Of a DNA stretch of 8,622 bases, positions 7,544 to 8,622 are shown piece after piece. A program made the translations under genes and the position numbers. This DNA comes from 66-474 sp035249175 (GTDB lineage Bacteria; Pseudomonadota; Gammaproteobacteria; Xanthomonadales; Rhodanobacteraceae): assembly GCA_035249175.1 (NCBI GenBank), contig DATFGT010000123.1, forward strand, positions 1 through 8,622, read 5' to 3'. Position 1 is the stretch's first letter. Each line of letters opens with the position of its first letter. Below the pieces are notes generated by a model. It worked only from the letters and a program-made list of their open reading frames with translations, was not told the origin of the DNA and ran no database searches.

Positions 7544-7573
7544 CCCATTCCCCGATGCGTTCGGGGGAATGGG
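7544..7573 (-). other. Perfect 10-bp stem hairpin in the leader of the first permease
   Basis: CCCATTCCCC and GGGGAATGGG are exact reverse complements around a ten-base loop, CGAACGCATC. The stem ends 29 bases before the permease start at 7514. It lacks a downstream T-run, so read-through to the permeases is expected. It could attenuate transcription, protect the mRNA, or be a scattered genomic palindrome. The permease start itself has only a poor Shine-Dalgarno: AGGA is about 14 bases away. Confidence 0.5.
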
Positions 7574-7584
7574 TTCAAGCACAC

Positions 7585-7614
7585 GTCACGCCTCGGGCCC
7601 TTCCGGGGCGTCAC
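7585..7614 (-). other. Imperfect hairpin after the small gene
   Basis: The outer arms GTGACGCC and GGCGTGAC pair at seven of eight positions, around a GC-rich loop containing GGGCCC. It begins four bases beyond the small gene's TGA (7620-7618). There is no T-run after it. Together with the next hairpin it fills most of the 103-bp gap before the first permease. Confidence 0.35.
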
Positions 7615-7617
7615 ACC

Positions 7618-7923
7618 TCAACCCGCGTCGCGGCTGGTCGGCTGCACCGCAAACGAGTAGTACGGCATGGCGAGCGCCGAGTAGTTCACGGGGGCGCCGG
7701 CCTGTCCACCGGATGCCGCACCGGCACGCGTGCGCCCCACCGCGCGAAGCTGTTCGACGCTCGGGTGCACGTTGATGGCAGGCAGGGTCACGGCTTTTTG
7801 CATGGGCAGGGCCGGCACCGCGGCACTGGCCACCATGCTGGAAGTCCATGCGTGGAACCAGGCAAGTACCGCACAGTTGATGGCGATGGCGGCGACGATG
7901 GCGATGAGTTTCTGGATGTTCAT
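7618..7923 (-). CDS. Small protein with one N-terminal membrane helix, function unknown
   Basis: 101 residues, not recognised as a named family. It starts MNIQK, followed by a hydrophobic, alanine-rich segment (about residues 6-26, ending WFHAW). That segment would work as an inner-membrane anchor or an uncleaved signal sequence, placing the rest in the periplasm. The remainder is rich in Ala, Pro and Val: a TLPAINVHPSVEQLRAV stretch (about 46-62), a low-complexity Ala/Gly region (about 67-77) and a tail with two adjacent tyrosines (YYSFAV). The one cysteine (C17) lies inside the helix in the context AINC, which is not a lipobox. The gene sits between the ATPase and the first permease, about 100 bp from each, on the same strand. 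An accessory subunit, periplasmic sensor or secreted cargo are all possible, and none is proven. The coding call rests on its good ribosome binding site, typical membrane-anchor layout and position. Confidence 0.75.
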   Translation of the reverse strand: MNIQKLIAIVAAIAINCAVLAWFHAWTSSMVASAAVPALPMQKAVTLPAINVHPSVEQLRAVGRTRAGAASGGQAGAPVNYSALAMPYYSFAVQPTSRDAG

Positions 7924-7930
7924 GGTTACG

Positions 7931-7936
7931 GTCCTC
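7931..7936 (-). promoter_or_regulatory. Ribosome binding site of the 101-aa gene
   Basis: GAGGAC lies seven bases before the ATG at 7923-7921. This good Shine-Dalgarno match decides the start, against the overlapping frame that opens at 7948. The ~100 bases between the ATPase stop and this site hold the hairpin at 7998-8021. I see no convincing promoter there. Confidence 0.6.
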
Positions 7937-7997
7937 GATGTACTTCAACGTCCCCTGTTGATGCTCTGAACAACATCCCCATGGCTGCCCCTGCTTT

Positions 7998-8021
7998 GCT
8001 CCCTCCCCTCAAAGGGGGAGC
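7998..8021 (-). other. Hairpin just after the ATPase stop codon
   Basis: The arms GCTCCC and GGGAGC pair across this stretch, and an alternative inner stem CTCCCC/GGGGAG (8003-8020) is also possible. On the transcribed strand the hairpin begins four bases after the ATPase TGA. It is followed by AAAGCAGGGG rather than a T-run, so it does not look like a classical intrinsic terminator. It may stabilise the mRNA or partly attenuate it between the ATPase and the small gene. It could also be a common intergenic palindrome of the genome. Confidence 0.4.
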
Positions 8022-8024
8022 GCT

Positions 8025-8622
8025 TCAATGCGCGGTGCCTTCAGCCGCTTCGGCGCGTCGGGATTGCGCGTGGAAACGCGGTTCCTCCGCGATGTCCACC
8101 GCCTGGCCGTCGATGATGTGCACGCTGCGTTGCGCACGCAGGGCCAATTCCGGATCGTGGGTGACCATCACGATGGTCGCGCCCTCGCGATGGATTTCTT
8201 CCAGCAGTTCCATCACGCTGCGCGCCATCTGTGTGTCCAGGTTGCCGGTCGGTTCGTCCGCCAGCAGCAGGCGCGGCGAACCCGCCAGGGCACGCGCGAT
8301 CGCGACGCGTTGCTGCTGGCCGCCCGAAAGTTCGGCGGGGTAATGCTTCATGCGCGAGGCCAGGCCCACGCGTTCCAGCGCGTCCTGGATGCGCTGCTGG
8401 CGTTCGGCGGCTTTCATGCCGCGGTAACGCAGAGGCACTTCCACGTTGTCGTGCACGTTGAGATCGGGGATCAGGTTGAAACTCTGGAACACGAAGCCGA
8501 TCTTCTCGTTGCGGATCTTCGAACGCGCGTTGTCGCCGAGGTTGCTGACGTCGACGCCGTCCAGGAGGTATTCGCCGCCGGTGAAACTTTCCAGCAGGCC
8601 CGCGATGGTGAGGAAGGTGGTC
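8025..8622 (-). CDS. ABC transporter ATP-binding protein, MacB/LolD class (5' end outside window)
   Basis: Cytoplasmic ATPase that would energise the permeases downstream. The reading frame is open from the window edge to a TGA at 8027-8025, giving 198 visible residues. They begin TTFLTIAGLL, which normally follows directly on GxGK of the Walker A loop, so only the first 40-50 residues should be missing. Visible motifs, numbered from the first visible residue: Q-loop FVFQSFN (Q46), ABC signature LSGGQQQRVAIARAL (from 98), Walker B LLLADEP with catalytic E123, D-loop GNLD (126-129) and H-loop MVTHD (H155). The stretch FNLIPDLNVHDNVEVPL is typical of the MacB/LolD/FtsE group, which pairs with FtsX-type permeases. 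About 25 polar residues follow the last conserved strand, a modest tail. It is the only ATPase gene in the window. A LolD-like or exporter role cannot be separated by sequence alone. Confidence 0.95.
   Translation of the reverse strand, partial: TTFLTIAGLLESFTGGEYLLDGVDVSNLGDNARSKIRNEKIGFVFQSFNLIPDLNVHDNVEVPLRYRGMKAAERQQRIQDALERVGLASRMKHYPAELSGGQQQRVAIARALAGSPRLLLADEPTGNLDTQMARSVMELLEEIHREGATIVMVTHDPELALRAQRSVHIIDGQAVDIAEEPRFHAQSRRAEAAEGTAH

Noticed and set aside
245..7775. Long plus-strand open frames (for example 245-1300, 2750-3793, 3498-5138, 4973-6316, 5934-7775)
   Set aside because: They lie antisense to intact permease genes. Their translations are rich in Arg, His, Gln and Ala, with no recognisable domain. 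High-GC coding DNA commonly leaves the opposite strand open.
7618..7923. Lipoprotein signal in the small protein
   Set aside because: The only cysteine (C17) is within the hydrophobic helix and is preceded by Asn, not Gly, Ala or Ser as a lipobox needs.

Overview
This window is GC-rich DNA holding one operon-like block, with every supported gene on the minus strand. It reads right to left. The style suggests a gammaproteobacterium of the Xanthomonadales (Xanthomonadaceae or Rhodanobacteraceae). That placement rests on the high GC, the dense MacB/FtsX-type permease genes and a GTAG-headed REP-like doublet. It is an inference, not a proven assignment.

Layout in order of transcription: the C-terminal 198 residues of a MacB/LolD-class ABC ATPase (from beyond 8622 to 8025); a 101-residue protein with one N-terminal hydrophobic helix and no recognised function (7923-7618); then six separate FtsX/MacB-type permease genes. 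The permeases are of two kinds that strictly alternate. Type A (432-436 aa) starts MFAYYLDLA and has a large periplasmic domain with a conserved cysteine pair. Type B (404-410 aa) starts MDILPILATLRRHK or MQIQPILAALRHHK. The order is A1 (7514-6216), B1 (6214-5000), A2 (5000-3693), B2 (3691-2459), A3 (2459-1149), B3 (1072 to beyond base 1). This is a threefold tandem duplication of an A-B gene pair, with unit lengths of about 2.5 kb (start-to-start distances 2514 and 2541).

The genes are tightly packed. Each A-to-B junction is TGA-C-ATG (one base between) and each B-to-A junction is an overlapping TGATG. The exception is A3 to B3, where 76 bp carrying a REP-like inverted doublet separates them. 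A 73-bp stretch spanning the B-A junction is identical at 2440-2512 and 4981-5053. By eye, units 1 and 2 are the closest relatives and unit 3 is more diverged.

Working model: one ATPase powers several A/B heterodimeric permeases in the inner membrane. They would act like the permease half of MacB, moving or extracting a substrate on the periplasmic side by mechanical coupling rather than through a central pore. All six permeases keep the cytoplasmic RRALGA coupling motif next to the FtsX membrane helices, as expected if they share an ATPase. No adaptor (MacA-like), outer-membrane channel, regulator or cargo gene is visible, so the substrate cannot be named. No tRNA, rRNA, CRISPR array or insertion sequence was seen.
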